From the NCBI GenBank assembly GCA_023229065.1, contig JALNZZ010000002.1, positions 1-50,437 on the forward strand: 50,437 nucleotides of DNA, in the 5' to 3' direction. Origin of the DNA: Porticoccaceae bacterium. Its GTDB lineage: Bacteria; Pseudomonadota; Gammaproteobacteria; Pseudomonadales; Porticoccaceae. This document shows, one piece after another, positions 1 to 7,940 of the stretch (within the stretch, counting starts at the first letter, position 1; every line of letters begins with the position of its first letter). The notes beneath the pieces were generated by a model. It worked only from the letters and a program-made list of their open reading frames with translations. It was not told the origin of the DNA and did no database searches. The position numbers were made by a program, and so were the translations under genes.

Positions 1-133
1 TAACTTCAAACGACTTATGGAAAAATTGCTTATAAGAAAAGGCTTATCTGACTTTTATTTTAATAACTTCTGACCAGCACAGCCTCCCGGCCGCACTAGA
101 CCCGATGCACTATAGTTATCAGGCTAACTTTGC
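1..133. other. AT-rich flank, no gene seen
   Basis: This is the window edge downstream of the minus-strand AraC-type gene. It is AT-rich. I see no convincing reading frame, hairpin with a T-run, or RNA gene in it. Confidence 0.5.
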
Positions 134-1105
134 TTAGTGTTTCTCACCACACTTTATTGCTTCCTGATAGCGATACTCACTAGGAGACATGCCGTATCGT
201 TTCTTGAAGCAGCGGCTAAAATGTGCCTGATCACAAAAACCGGCCTCCATTGCTATCTCTGTCAAGCTAAGCTTGGAGAGGTGGGCATCACCAAGTGCAT
301 TACGCGACCACTCAAGACGAACCTCCTGTATAATCTGCTCTACTGTAGTACCCGCCTGGTTAGTTGCACGGTATAGCTTACTTCTTGAAACACAGAGAGA
401 TTCAGCAAGCTCAGAAGACGTAAGCTTCGGCTTGCTCATCCTGTTGAAAATTTCATTTCTCAAGCGCTCGACCAGTACGTCTTCAGGGGAAGACAACTCT
501 GGATACACACCACTTTCCTTATGGAACACCGAATCCAGCAGGTCGATAAAAATCAAGGGAAGCCTCTCTGCCTCAGCAGGAGACAAGGATGCTGCAGCCT
601 GCCACATGCTCACAACAAAATCCCTGAGCATTCCCGATACTCCTCCATCAGCATCGATTGTTGTCCAACAGTATCTGTCGATATGATGACTGCGCTGACG
701 CGCATAGGAGGTTGGTACTTTCACCACTAAGGCTTCTGCAGGAGATAACTGCTCAGACTTTAACACTCGATTCTGATTAGTGAGCAGCATACTACCCGGG
801 CCACACGACACTTTTCCGTTGGGGCTGACATAGGCAATCTCTCCGTCAAGCTGAATATTAAGCATGAAATAGTTTTCCGGCTCTGTGCCTACAGGCTGGC
901 GCCGTAGAAGTATAGGCGAATTAGCTGTCGCTTTAATGATAGATAAAAGACCGATATTGCGAGTTTCAGAGTGCGCAACAAACTGAGCCTCCTGAGCGGG
1001 AAGGTCTATTTTTATAGGGAACATCCATTTAGAAATAGCTAGCTGATACTCGGCAATACTTTGAATTTTATTACTCTGTGAAAAATTCTCTCTTGTACTG
1101 ATCAT
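134..1105 (-). CDS. AraC-family transcriptional regulator
   Basis: Probable DNA-binding activator of about 323 residues. The N-terminal 180 residues look like the beta-rich sensor of the AraC_binding_2 type. The last 100 or so residues form a two-helix-turn-helix AraC domain: first helix pair around SSELAESLCVSRSKLYR, second around LTEIAMEAGF, then the signature FSRCFKKRYGMSPSEYR. I place the start at the ATG at 1105 because an AGAGGG Shine-Dalgarno sits 9 nt upstream; a GTG at 1111 is in frame but only 3 nt from that motif. Its ligand is unknown. It is codirectional with the downstream-lying decarboxylase-family gene at 1491-2234 but is separated from it by about 380 bp, so a shared transcript is unlikely. 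Regulation of the adjacent decarboxylase, Gfo/Idh and SDR genes is plausible but only an inference from proximity. Confidence 0.9.
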   Translation of the reverse strand: MISTRENFSQSNKIQSIAEYQLAISKWMFPIKIDLPAQEAQFVAHSETRNIGLLSIIKATANSPILLRRQPVGTEPENYFMLNIQLDGEIAYVSPNGKVSCGPGSMLLTNQNRVLKSEQLSPAEALVVKVPTSYARQRSHHIDRYCWTTIDADGGVSGMLRDFVVSMWQAAASLSPAEAERLPLIFIDLLDSVFHKESGVYPELSSPEDVLVERLRNEIFNRMSKPKLTSSELAESLCVSRSKLYRATNQAGTTVEQIIQEVRLEWSRNALGDAHLSKLSLTEIAMEAGFCDQAHFSRCFKKRYGMSPSEYRYQEAIKCGEKH

Positions 1106-1490
1106 GGCCACCTACCCTCTGATGTTTTCATTATGACATTTCAGGTATGCCGCCCAACAACAAAACATACAGTCGTCGGAGTTGTAGAGCGGCGTTCCAT
1201 TGCAGGCAATATGCTTTTGGTGAACCCCGCCATCCTTGAACCCTAGCCAGATAGAATAGCAACTACCCCCGGCCTGTCCACATGAAGGTATGAGTCAACT
1301 GAATGGAATCGGGGCACCAGTTATGACTAGCCAATCACTAGATTGATACAAATCTTATTAGAATGTCAAGCTTTTCGCGCACCGCCATCCCGCTCTGGTT
1401 CGCGGCCTCTCCACCTCTGAGATTGACATGCTCTGCGAGATAGAGAGACCTCCAGATTATTTAGACGGTTTAATTGGAATAGAGCCGCTT
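1106..1490. other. Intergenic region with candidate araC-type gene promoter
   Basis: About 385 bp without a credible gene. Reading on the minus strand, a CATAAT -10-like box (1130-1135) lies about 25 nt upstream of the regulator's ATG, with only a weak TTGGGC -35. At 1324-1337 TGACTAGCCAATCA resembles the cluster palindrome described at 7847, but the right arm is imperfect and it does not sit at a promoter. No hairpin terminator for the decarboxylase gene ending at 1491 is obvious. Confidence 0.4.
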
Positions 1491-2234
1491 TTAATAGCGC
1501 TTCAGGATTTTTGCTTTTGGTATCGTCTCCATATCTCCGATCATATAAACAGCCTGTACTAATTTCTTGACCGGTAGCTTGTACCAAGGATCCAATTCAG
1601 ATCTCGCATCAAAGGACAGTGAGCAAGAGCCTGACCAGGCTTCTTTGGGTCTTACATGGTTTGCATTTAGAAGCAGTTCGGCAAGTGATGGTTTTTCAGG
1701 ACATTCAGGGTTGGGAATGACGCGCAACCCCACCACATGCATCATGGAGGGAGCAACCTCAAGTGGCTTCTCAAGCTGTATGAGGCCTGTACAAAGCCTG
1801 GTTCCCCTGGGCCTCTCACCTGTGCACTGAAGGATGCTGCTCTCCTGTCTGAATTCGATGTTGCCAAACTTCTTTGGGTTTCCCCACAGCTCCCGACCTA
1901 TAATCAACGGGATGTCATTGTCCACCAGCAATCGAACCGGAAAAATACAGGGCGTCCCTTCCCATACGCAATCCAGCAGTTGGTAAACCTCATTGTAAGC
2001 ACCCCATGGGGTATAGGGCATCTTCACAAACACCATCTTCGCAGTTCCTTCATCTGCGAGTTCCAGCCCGTCAGCTTCGGGTAACAGCTCTAATGCTGCA
2101 TCAACATCCGTCTCATATGTAATCGTGAAGGACTCTACATTGCGCATCAATGCAGGCGGCATTGGGTACGCTGGCGCATCGACAGGCATGCTGTATCCAA
2201 ATTTATCGGCAGTTAATCGACCCTTTTTACCCAT
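1491..2234 (-). CDS. Acetoacetate decarboxylase-family protein
   Basis: 247 residues, the usual length for the ADC family (PF06314). Family enzymes form a Schiff base with a lysine to decarboxylate acetoacetate; many relatives act instead as aldolase/dehydratases on other oxo acids. The segment GRELWGNPKKFG (113-124) matches the active-site loop, and Lys121/Lys122 correspond to the catalytic lysine pair of clostridial ADC. The ATG at 2234 is preceded by GAGGAG at a good distance. It is divergent from the Gfo/Idh gene at 2575. Substrate not determinable; true acetoacetate decarboxylase activity is possible but not shown. Confidence 0.85.
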   Translation of the reverse strand: MGKKGRLTADKFGYSMPVDAPAYPMPPALMRNVESFTITYETDVDAALELLPEADGLELADEGTAKMVFVKMPYTPWGAYNEVYQLLDCVWEGTPCIFPVRLLVDNDIPLIIGRELWGNPKKFGNIEFRQESSILQCTGERPRGTRLCTGLIQLEKPLEVAPSMMHVVGLRVIPNPECPEKPSLAELLLNANHVRPKEAWSGSCSLSFDARSELDPWYKLPVKKLVQAVYMIGDMETIPKAKILKRY

Positions 2235-2574
2235 GAGTATCTCCTCAACAAGATTGTATATCTATTTTCGTTAGCTGATTGACAAAGAGTGATAGCCTCT
2301 GCTCACTTCATTGCTAGCGCGCCATTACGAGCAGGCCTGATTCAAGTTAGCAACAAAGTCGTAAAAACTCTTTTTTCAATGCCTCAAATGATTTGCTTGT
2401 GCGTCCAACGGGTACTGCATCCATACTTGCTTCCATATACATATTTTTGATCAGGACTTTATTTTTCTCATGATTCCTTGAGACGCACAAACATAACTTA
2501 TTGTTCAGGCATACAAGAATATTCCACTACATTTTTCTTTAATGGTTAAAATACATATAAAATGTGAACGCTTT
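2235..2574. promoter_or_regulatory. Divergent promoter region (ADC-like / Gfo-Idh)
   Basis: About 340 bp between two divergently transcribed genes, so it must hold both promoters. It is AT-rich. It contains a TTGACA (2279-2284) without a convincing -10 on the same strand. Two 9-bp inverted copies, TTGTGCGTC (2397-2405) and GACGCACAA (2482-2490), lie about 85 bp apart centre to centre. These could be paired operator half-sites or chance. No small gene is convincing. Confidence 0.4.
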
Positions 2575-3687
2575 ATGGAACCCATTAGAGTCGGAATAAT
2601 TGGCGTTACCCCAGGACAGGATTACAAAACAGGGGGCTGGGCCAATATAGCTCACCTTCCAGCTCTGCAAGCCCTGCCTTACTATGAGATAAAAGCTCTC
2701 TCATCGCGTACACGCCGCAGTGCAGAACATACGGCTGAAAAATTTGGTGTCAGTTATGTTTTCTCCACCTCATCCGAGCTTATCCAATGCTCTGAAATAG
2801 ACCTGGTCGTCATAACAGTCAAAGTTCCTGATCACTTCAAGCTGGTAACAGAGGCGATAGAAGCTGGAAAGCACGTGCACTGTGAGTGGCCTTTAGCCAA
2901 CGGCCTGGCTGAAGCCCAACAACTGGTAGAAGTCGCCAACAGACAAGGACTTCGCTTCGGCGTAGGGCTGCAAGGCCGCGGTTCTCCTGCCATCCGCTAC
3001 GTCCGCGACTTGATCGCAGATGGAAAAATTGGACAAGTTCTGTCCAGCAGCATGATTGGGAGTGGCATGAACTGGGGGCCGGGCATGCCCGAGCGCAATG
3101 CCTATACTCTTGACAAGACGCAAGGAGCCACCCTGCTTAGCATCGCGGGCGGACACGCTTTGGATGCACATGCTTATTGCTTGGGTGAGTTCGAAACGCT
3201 GACAGCCACCTCCGGCCTGCTGCGCAAGACGGTTTACTTTCCTCTCGAGGATAAAGTCCACACTGCCAGCGCGGAGGATCAATGGGCAATCAGTGGCACC
3301 CTGCAGTCCGGCGCGATTGCCTCTGTGCACTATCGTGGCGGCATTGTCTCAGGCAACAACTTCTACTGGGAAATCAATGGCACCCAGGGTGATCTACGAT
3401 TGAGCTGCGACTTTGGCAACCTTCAGGTTTTTCAGCTCAAGCTGGAAGCGGCTTTTGACGGGAGTCCACTGGCACCACTGGAAATACCCAGCCACTACTA
3501 TTTAGCGCCCCGACTGGAAGACCCCGTCTTCAATGTGGCTCAGATTTATGCACTGTATGCCCAAGACCGTCACAATGGCACTAATGAGTGTCCGGATTTC
3601 AACAATGCTCTACTGCGCCACCAGATGCTTGATGCCATTGAACGCTCCGCCCGCCACGGTACCAGAGAGCGCTATATCGCCATTTAG
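2575..3687 (+). CDS. Gfo/Idh/MocA-family oxidoreductase
   Basis: About 370 residues. NAD(P)-dependent oxidoreductase of the glucose-fructose oxidoreductase/inositol dehydrogenase superfamily, usually acting on sugars, polyols or their derivatives. The N-terminus MEPIRVGIIGVTPG is the Rossmann nucleotide-binding turn, followed by a Gal80-like GGWANIAHLPAL loop. The usual E-K-P motif appears as CEWPLA (about residue 105 on), a variant frequent in Gal80-like members. I start at the ATG at 2575, where family homology begins; an in-frame ATG at 2542 would add 11 residues but has no ribosome-binding site. Followed after 58 bp by an SDR gene on the same strand, probably cotranscribed. Substrate unknown. 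Confidence 0.88.
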   Translation: MEPIRVGIIGVTPGQDYKTGGWANIAHLPALQALPYYEIKALSSRTRRSAEHTAEKFGVSYVFSTSSELIQCSEIDLVVITVKVPDHFKLVTEAIEAGKHVHCEWPLANGLAEAQQLVEVANRQGLRFGVGLQGRGSPAIRYVRDLIADGKIGQVLSSSMIGSGMNWGPGMPERNAYTLDKTQGATLLSIAGGHALDAHAYCLGEFETLTATSGLLRKTVYFPLEDKVHTASAEDQWAISGTLQSGAIASVHYRGGIVSGNNFYWEINGTQGDLRLSCDFGNLQVFQLKLEAAFDGSPLAPLEIPSHYYLAPRLEDPVFNVAQIYALYAQDRHNGTNECPDFNNALLRHQMLDAIERSARHGTRERYIAI

Positions 3688-3745
3688 GCCATTGGTATGC
3701 AAACCCACTTCGTATTCACAACCTTGAGTTGGAAGGAATATCACA

Positions 3746-4507
3746 ATGGCAAGACTCGCAGGAAAGGTTGCCCTTATTACCGGTGCTGCATCCAACCCGG
3801 GGATTGGTTATGCAACGGCTCATAGCTTCGCCCGGGAAGGGGCCAAAGTTGTCGCTACAGATATCGATCGGGCCAATCTCGAACATTGCCAAACATCGCT
3901 GATGACAGTTTCTGACCAGATACTTACCTGGCGACAGGATGTTACCAGTCGTCAAGACTGGATTGAAACTGTAGAGCGAATTTTGAACCAGTGGGGCAGG
4001 ATCGATATTTTGGTCAATAATGCTGGCGTCGTCATACTCAAGTCCATAGATGAACTCACTGAAGAAGATTTCGAACGCCAAATGCGCATTAACATGACCA
4101 GTGTGTTTCTCGGAACCAAGCAGGTTATCAGCACCATGCGGGAACATGGCGGTGGTGCGATTGTCAATCTGTCATCTGTTGCAGGTCTGGTCGGCGCCCC
4201 AGGAGTATCTGCCTACTCATCCAGCAAGGCTGCAGTACACTTGTTCACCAAAAACGTTGCCATTGAGTGCGCCAAGCACAATATTCGCTGTAACTCAGTA
4301 CACCCTGGCTCCATCCATACCAATATTCAGAAAACAGTATTTAAAGACATTCCCGAGCAGTTCGAACTTATCAATAGCCAGATCCCACTGGGCCACATGG
4401 GAACACCAGAAGATGTGGCCGCCAGCATTCTCTTTTTGGCGTCCGATGAGGCCAAGTACATTACAGGAGCCGAGCTGGTTGTGGACGGTGGGCTGGCTGC
4501 CCAATAA
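3746..4507 (+). CDS. Short-chain dehydrogenase/reductase (SDR)
   Basis: 253 residues, classical SDR length. NAD(P)-dependent oxidoreductase of a hydroxyl/keto group. The glycine motif is TGAASNPGIG (12-21), slightly extended relative to TGxxxGIG. NNAG is at 91-94, the active-site Asn at 116, Ser144, and the YxxxK pair Tyr157/Lys161. The C-terminal ITGAELVVDGG is the usual closing motif. An AAGGA ribosome-binding site precedes the ATG. It follows the Gfo/Idh gene and precedes a hairpin at 4551, so it is the last gene of a two-gene unit. Substrate unknown. Confidence 0.92.
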   Translation: MARLAGKVALITGAASNPGIGYATAHSFAREGAKVVATDIDRANLEHCQTSLMTVSDQILTWRQDVTSRQDWIETVERILNQWGRIDILVNNAGVVILKSIDELTEEDFERQMRINMTSVFLGTKQVISTMREHGGGAIVNLSSVAGLVGAPGVSAYSSSKAAVHLFTKNVAIECAKHNIRCNSVHPGSIHTNIQKTVFKDIPEQFELINSQIPLGHMGTPEDVAASILFLASDEAKYITGAELVVDGGLAAQ

Positions 4508-4550
4508 TAGCAGCCTCACCTGCAGACAATATCGACTTCAATCACGCCAA

Positions 4551-4567
4551 GGCCTGTTTAACAGGCC
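4551..4567. terminator. Hairpin between convergent SDR and GMC genes
   Basis: An uninterrupted inverted repeat (GGCCTGTT/AACAGGCC around a single T) lies between the convergent genes ending at 4507 and 4602. It has no clear T-run on either side, so a bidirectional terminator is likely from position rather than from a full intrinsic signal. Confidence 0.5.
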
Positions 4568-4601
4568 CTGTTACTATCAGTCACCGGTTGCCCCCAAGCA
4601 G

Positions 4602-6218
4602 TCAGCGATTGTCCTCAAGGATAAGGTCAGATGCCCGCCAGGCAGTCGCCATGACAGGGCCATTGGTGTTGCCCGACACATTGGTCGGCATGATCGAGCA
4701 ATCCACAACCCGAAGCCCCGAGACGCCCCGAACCCGCAAGCGCTCATCAACAACAGCCTTGCTATCGACTCCCATGCTGCAAGTGCCGGTAGCATGATAG
4801 CCAGGGCCACCCAACAGATCAAAGGCATCGAGAATCTCATCGTCCGTTTGAACGGCCGGTCCCGGTAGCATTTCCTCTACCACAATATCTTTCAATACAG
4901 GCTGTTCATAAAACTTCCGCATCATCCGAAACATCCGCACGCTGATTTCTCTGTCGCGCTCATCGCTGAGGTAATTATGCGTTACTTTCGGTTGTTCCCG
5001 TGGATCGCGGGATTGAATCAAGATACTGCCCTGGCTCTCCGGCCTCAGGTTATACCCAAACATCTGACACCCCGGCTGGCTCTCCAGCACAGGTGTTTTT
5101 TTCCACCCCTCCCACTTGCTCATATCCATGGAAAAGCAATCACCAATGATCTGGACATCGGGCCTCTCAATGTCTTCGCGACTCCGGAAAAAGCCAGTAA
5201 AGTTATAGCCGGGATTGGCCAATACTCCCGTACCAAATGCCGCGTATTTAAAAGCATTTTTCCACAATCGCCATCCCGAGAACTCTCTATTGTTGCTATA
5301 GCCCTCTTTGACCCTGTGCTGCAGAAAAATCAGCACATGCTCACGCATATTGCCTCCGACTCCAGGGCTGTCCTGAACCACTGGAATACCCAGGGCTTGG
5401 AGATGCTGAGCTGGGCCGACACCCGAAAGTTGAAGAATTTTAGGTGACTGAATTGCACCTGCTGACAGGATGATTTCCTTTGCAGCGCGGAACTCCTTGG
5501 CGACATTGTTTTGAGAGCATGCCACGCCAATCGCGCGCTGCCCCTCGAACAACACCCGGTCTACCAGGACTCCCGTCTCAATATGCAGATTGGGGCGCTT
5601 CTTTGCTGGATCCAGAAACGCTCGCGCCGCACTCCAACGCCGCCCCTCCTTGATGGTACAGGTGGTATAGCCAACACCGTCCTCAATCGATTCATTGGGT
5701 TCTTCAAACCGGCGCAGCCCGAGACTTTCACCGGCACCAATCATGGCATCCAGAGCGGGGTAGTGTCCTCGCGAAACGGTCACTCGCAACGGACCGCCAA
5801 CGCCGCGGTCCTCGGTAGCCCCCAGCTCGTGATCCTCCATGGCCATAAAGGCTCGCTTCATTTCTCGCCAGCCCCATCCCTGGTTACCCAGTTCTTCCCA
5901 ATGATCATAATCTTGCGGGTGGCCGCGGAGGTATTGCATGCCATTGATTGAGCTGGAACCGCCAATGACTTTGCCTCGCACCCAGGTCTCAGGTGTCCGC
6001 TTACCTTTTTCGCCAGGCAGGGCAGGAATATACCAAGTATATTTTTCCTTGGTGAGTATCTTGCCAAACCCCTTGGGCATGTTTATCAAAGGGTGGCTAT
6101 CACTGGGCCCAGCTTCAAGCAAGAGTACCTGGTTATTGGGATTCTCGGACAGCCGGTTGGCCAGGACACAACCGGCAGATCCACCGCCCACTATGATGAA
6201 ATCGAACGTACCACCCAT
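4602..6218 (-). CDS. GMC-family FAD oxidoreductase (alcohol/choline dehydrogenase-like)
   Basis: 538 residues. Flavoenzyme that oxidises primary alcohols to aldehydes. The N-terminal FDFIIVGGGSAG is the FAD dinucleotide-binding motif. The first GMC signature is around GGSSSINGMQYLRG (87-100) and the second around GAIQSPKILQLSGVGP (254-269). The C-terminal catalytic pair is His475 (in YHATGTCSMG) and Asn517 (in GNTNGP). It lies 48 bp downstream of an aldehyde dehydrogenase on the same strand, so the two probably form an alcohol-to-acid oxidation unit transcribed from the 7743-7940 region. Annotations such as choline dehydrogenase are possible, but linear, terpenoid or polyether alcohols are equally consistent. 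Confidence 0.92.
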   Translation of the reverse strand: MGGTFDFIIVGGGSAGCVLANRLSENPNNQVLLLEAGPSDSHPLINMPKGFGKILTKEKYTWYIPALPGEKGKRTPETWVRGKVIGGSSSINGMQYLRGHPQDYDHWEELGNQGWGWREMKRAFMAMEDHELGATEDRGVGGPLRVTVSRGHYPALDAMIGAGESLGLRRFEEPNESIEDGVGYTTCTIKEGRRWSAARAFLDPAKKRPNLHIETGVLVDRVLFEGQRAIGVACSQNNVAKEFRAAKEIILSAGAIQSPKILQLSGVGPAQHLQALGIPVVQDSPGVGGNMREHVLIFLQHRVKEGYSNNREFSGWRLWKNAFKYAAFGTGVLANPGYNFTGFFRSREDIERPDVQIIGDCFSMDMSKWEGWKKTPVLESQPGCQMFGYNLRPESQGSILIQSRDPREQPKVTHNYLSDERDREISVRMFRMMRKFYEQPVLKDIVVEEMLPGPAVQTDDEILDAFDLLGGPGYHATGTCSMGVDSKAVVDERLRVRGVSGLRVVDCSIMPTNVSGNTNGPVMATAWRASDLILEDNR

Positions 6219-6266
6219 AACTTATTTTCCAGCTTGGTTTATTGATTTGATTCGCTGACTCTGCGC

Positions 6267-7742
6267 CTACTGACTGAGACCAATATTTTTATGACGCAAA
6301 AACTCCTCTAAACCCGGACGCCCCCCCTCACGACCAAAGCCGCTGATACCAACCCCACCAAAGGGTACCTGAGCCGCCAAAGTTCGAGCTCTATTGATAT
6401 AAACATTACCGGTCTTGAGCGCAGCCGCGACCCTGTGCCCCCGCTTTATATTAGAAGTGTGAAGATAGCCCCCAAGCCCATAAGGCGTCGCATTGGCAAT
6501 GGCAATGGCTTCTTCTTCATTATTGAAGCGGTGAATAGTCAGCACAGGGCCAAAGATTTCACCTTGTGCCAGAGGATCTTGTGGGTCGACATCGGCGAAC
6601 AGGGTTGGTGCCATATAATAGCCACCAGCGAGATCACCTCCGCAGCGCTCGCCTCCCATTACCAGCCGCATCCGCCCGCTGCTTGCCGCCTCATCCACCA
6701 GTCCTTTGACACGCTTCACTGCTGCCTCACTGATCAACGGACCAACCAGGGTAGCCGGATCGAAGGGATCACCCACCGGTAATTTGCTGGCAATACTGGC
6801 CATTTTCTCGACCACCTCATCATAGACAGAGTGCTCAATAGCCACTCGCGACGGGATAGCACATGCCTGCCCACTCAACACCCCCAGGCTTTCATAGACC
6901 GCTTGCTCTGCGGCATTGTCTAAATCAGCATCTGCAAATATCAAGTTGCAAGCCTTGCCCCCCAGCTCCATAACCATGGGCTTGAGTGCTTCGGCACAGC
7001 TGTGCATGATTTTTCGTGCGGTAACTGGCCCGCCAGTAAAAGACACTTTTTGGACTGCCGGATGCTCCACCAAGCGCTGTCCTGCCGCAGGCCCGCCGGG
7101 GACCATATTCACCACTCCCGCAGGGAAACCCGCCCGCTCCACCAACTCAGCAAAAAACTGTGTCACGAAAGGCGAAATCTCGGAGGGCTTGATGACCACA
7201 GTGTTGCCCGCAGCCAATGCGGCTGGCACCTTCATGCCCAGCGACACCAAGGGTCCATTCCATGTGGTAATCATGCCGATCACGCCGTATGGCTCGGACA
7301 AAGTGTAGGCAAAATCATCAGACGGGTAACTCAGTACCACCTGCCCCTCAATTTTGTCAGCCCAGCCGGCGTAATAGGTGATCCACTCAGCGGCAATCTG
7401 AGGAGCAAAAGTTCCACCCACCATGACAGGGATGCCACAATCCAGTGCCGCGAGACGGCCAAACTCTGCGGCATTTTCCCGAATCAGCCCGGCGAGCCGC
7501 AAAAGCAGGTCACGTCGTTCAGCCCCTGGCACTCTGCGCCATATTTCAAAGGCTCTCTCGGCTGCTTCGACAGCCTGATCTATCTCTGTCACACCAGCCA
7601 GGGGAATCTCGGCCTGAGGCTTTCCGGTTGCCGGGTTGATATGGGTATGAAAGCCACCACTACCCTCATCGAGAGGGCAATCGCCAATCATCAAGCGAAC
7701 CTGTGGTGGCGTTTTACTCTGCTTGTCTCCAGCCTTGCTCAT
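6267..7742 (-). CDS. NAD(P)-dependent aldehyde dehydrogenase
   Basis: 491 residues; oxidises an aldehyde to its carboxylic acid. Catalytic residues are visible: Asn162 (TTWNGP), general base Glu259 (MELGGKA) and nucleophile Cys294 (GQACAIPSR). The coenzyme loop FTGGPVTARKIM (235-246) departs slightly from the usual FTGSTxxG. The ATG at 7742 is preceded by AGGAG. First gene of a minus-strand pair with the GMC oxidoreductase and divergent from the acyl-CoA ligase at 7941. The shared upstream region holds a 20-bp palindrome (7847-7866), suggesting joint control of both directions by the TetR protein at 22038. Confidence 0.93.
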   Translation of the reverse strand: MSKAGDKQSKTPPQVRLMIGDCPLDEGSGGFHTHINPATGKPQAEIPLAGVTEIDQAVEAAERAFEIWRRVPGAERRDLLLRLAGLIRENAAEFGRLAALDCGIPVMVGGTFAPQIAAEWITYYAGWADKIEGQVVLSYPSDDFAYTLSEPYGVIGMITTWNGPLVSLGMKVPAALAAGNTVVIKPSEISPFVTQFFAELVERAGFPAGVVNMVPGGPAAGQRLVEHPAVQKVSFTGGPVTARKIMHSCAEALKPMVMELGGKACNLIFADADLDNAAEQAVYESLGVLSGQACAIPSRVAIEHSVYDEVVEKMASIASKLPVGDPFDPATLVGPLISEAAVKRVKGLVDEAASSGRMRLVMGGERCGGDLAGGYYMAPTLFADVDPQDPLAQGEIFGPVLTIHRFNNEEEAIAIANATPYGLGGYLHTSNIKRGHRVAAALKTGNVYINRARTLAAQVPFGGVGISGFGREGGRPGLEEFLRHKNIGLSQ

Positions 7743-7846
7743 CTAGGCACTCCTGTCCGGATATCTCACTTATGATGTTATAAGACTAGCCAAGAGCACT
7801 CTGAATGAAGCTGATTGCGCTAGCCGGGTTACTTCCCCTAGAATAA

Positions 7847-7866
7847 TAATGATTCATGAGTCATTA
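7847..7866. promoter_or_regulatory. Predicted TetR operator, site 1
   Basis: TAATGATTCATGAGTCATTA is a near-perfect 20-bp palindrome with one mismatched pair. Its core TGATTCATGAGTCA matches the motif TGACTAATSAGTCA seen at four other places in this cluster. It sits between divergent genes starting at 7742 (aldehyde dehydrogenase) and 7941 (acyl-CoA ligase). Confidence 0.65.
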
Positions 7867-7940
7867 TGTGATTGGGACCACACTCTGTCAACCACATCGG
7901 CGTCCTCAAACGGAGCCAAATAATTACCCAGGAAAGCACC

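Noticed and set aside
1324..1337. TGACTAGCCAATCA as a sixth TetR operator
   Set aside because: The right arm is imperfect, the centre differs from the consensus, and the site is far from any start in the relevant direction.
1366..1587. Minus-strand frame overlapping the end of the ADC-family gene
   Set aside because: Alternate frame over a strong coding region, with Arg-rich composition and no domain.
2893..3330. Long antisense frame within the Gfo/Idh gene
   Set aside because: Shadow of a well-supported coding region; similar antisense frames occur inside gshB, proC, pyk and metX.
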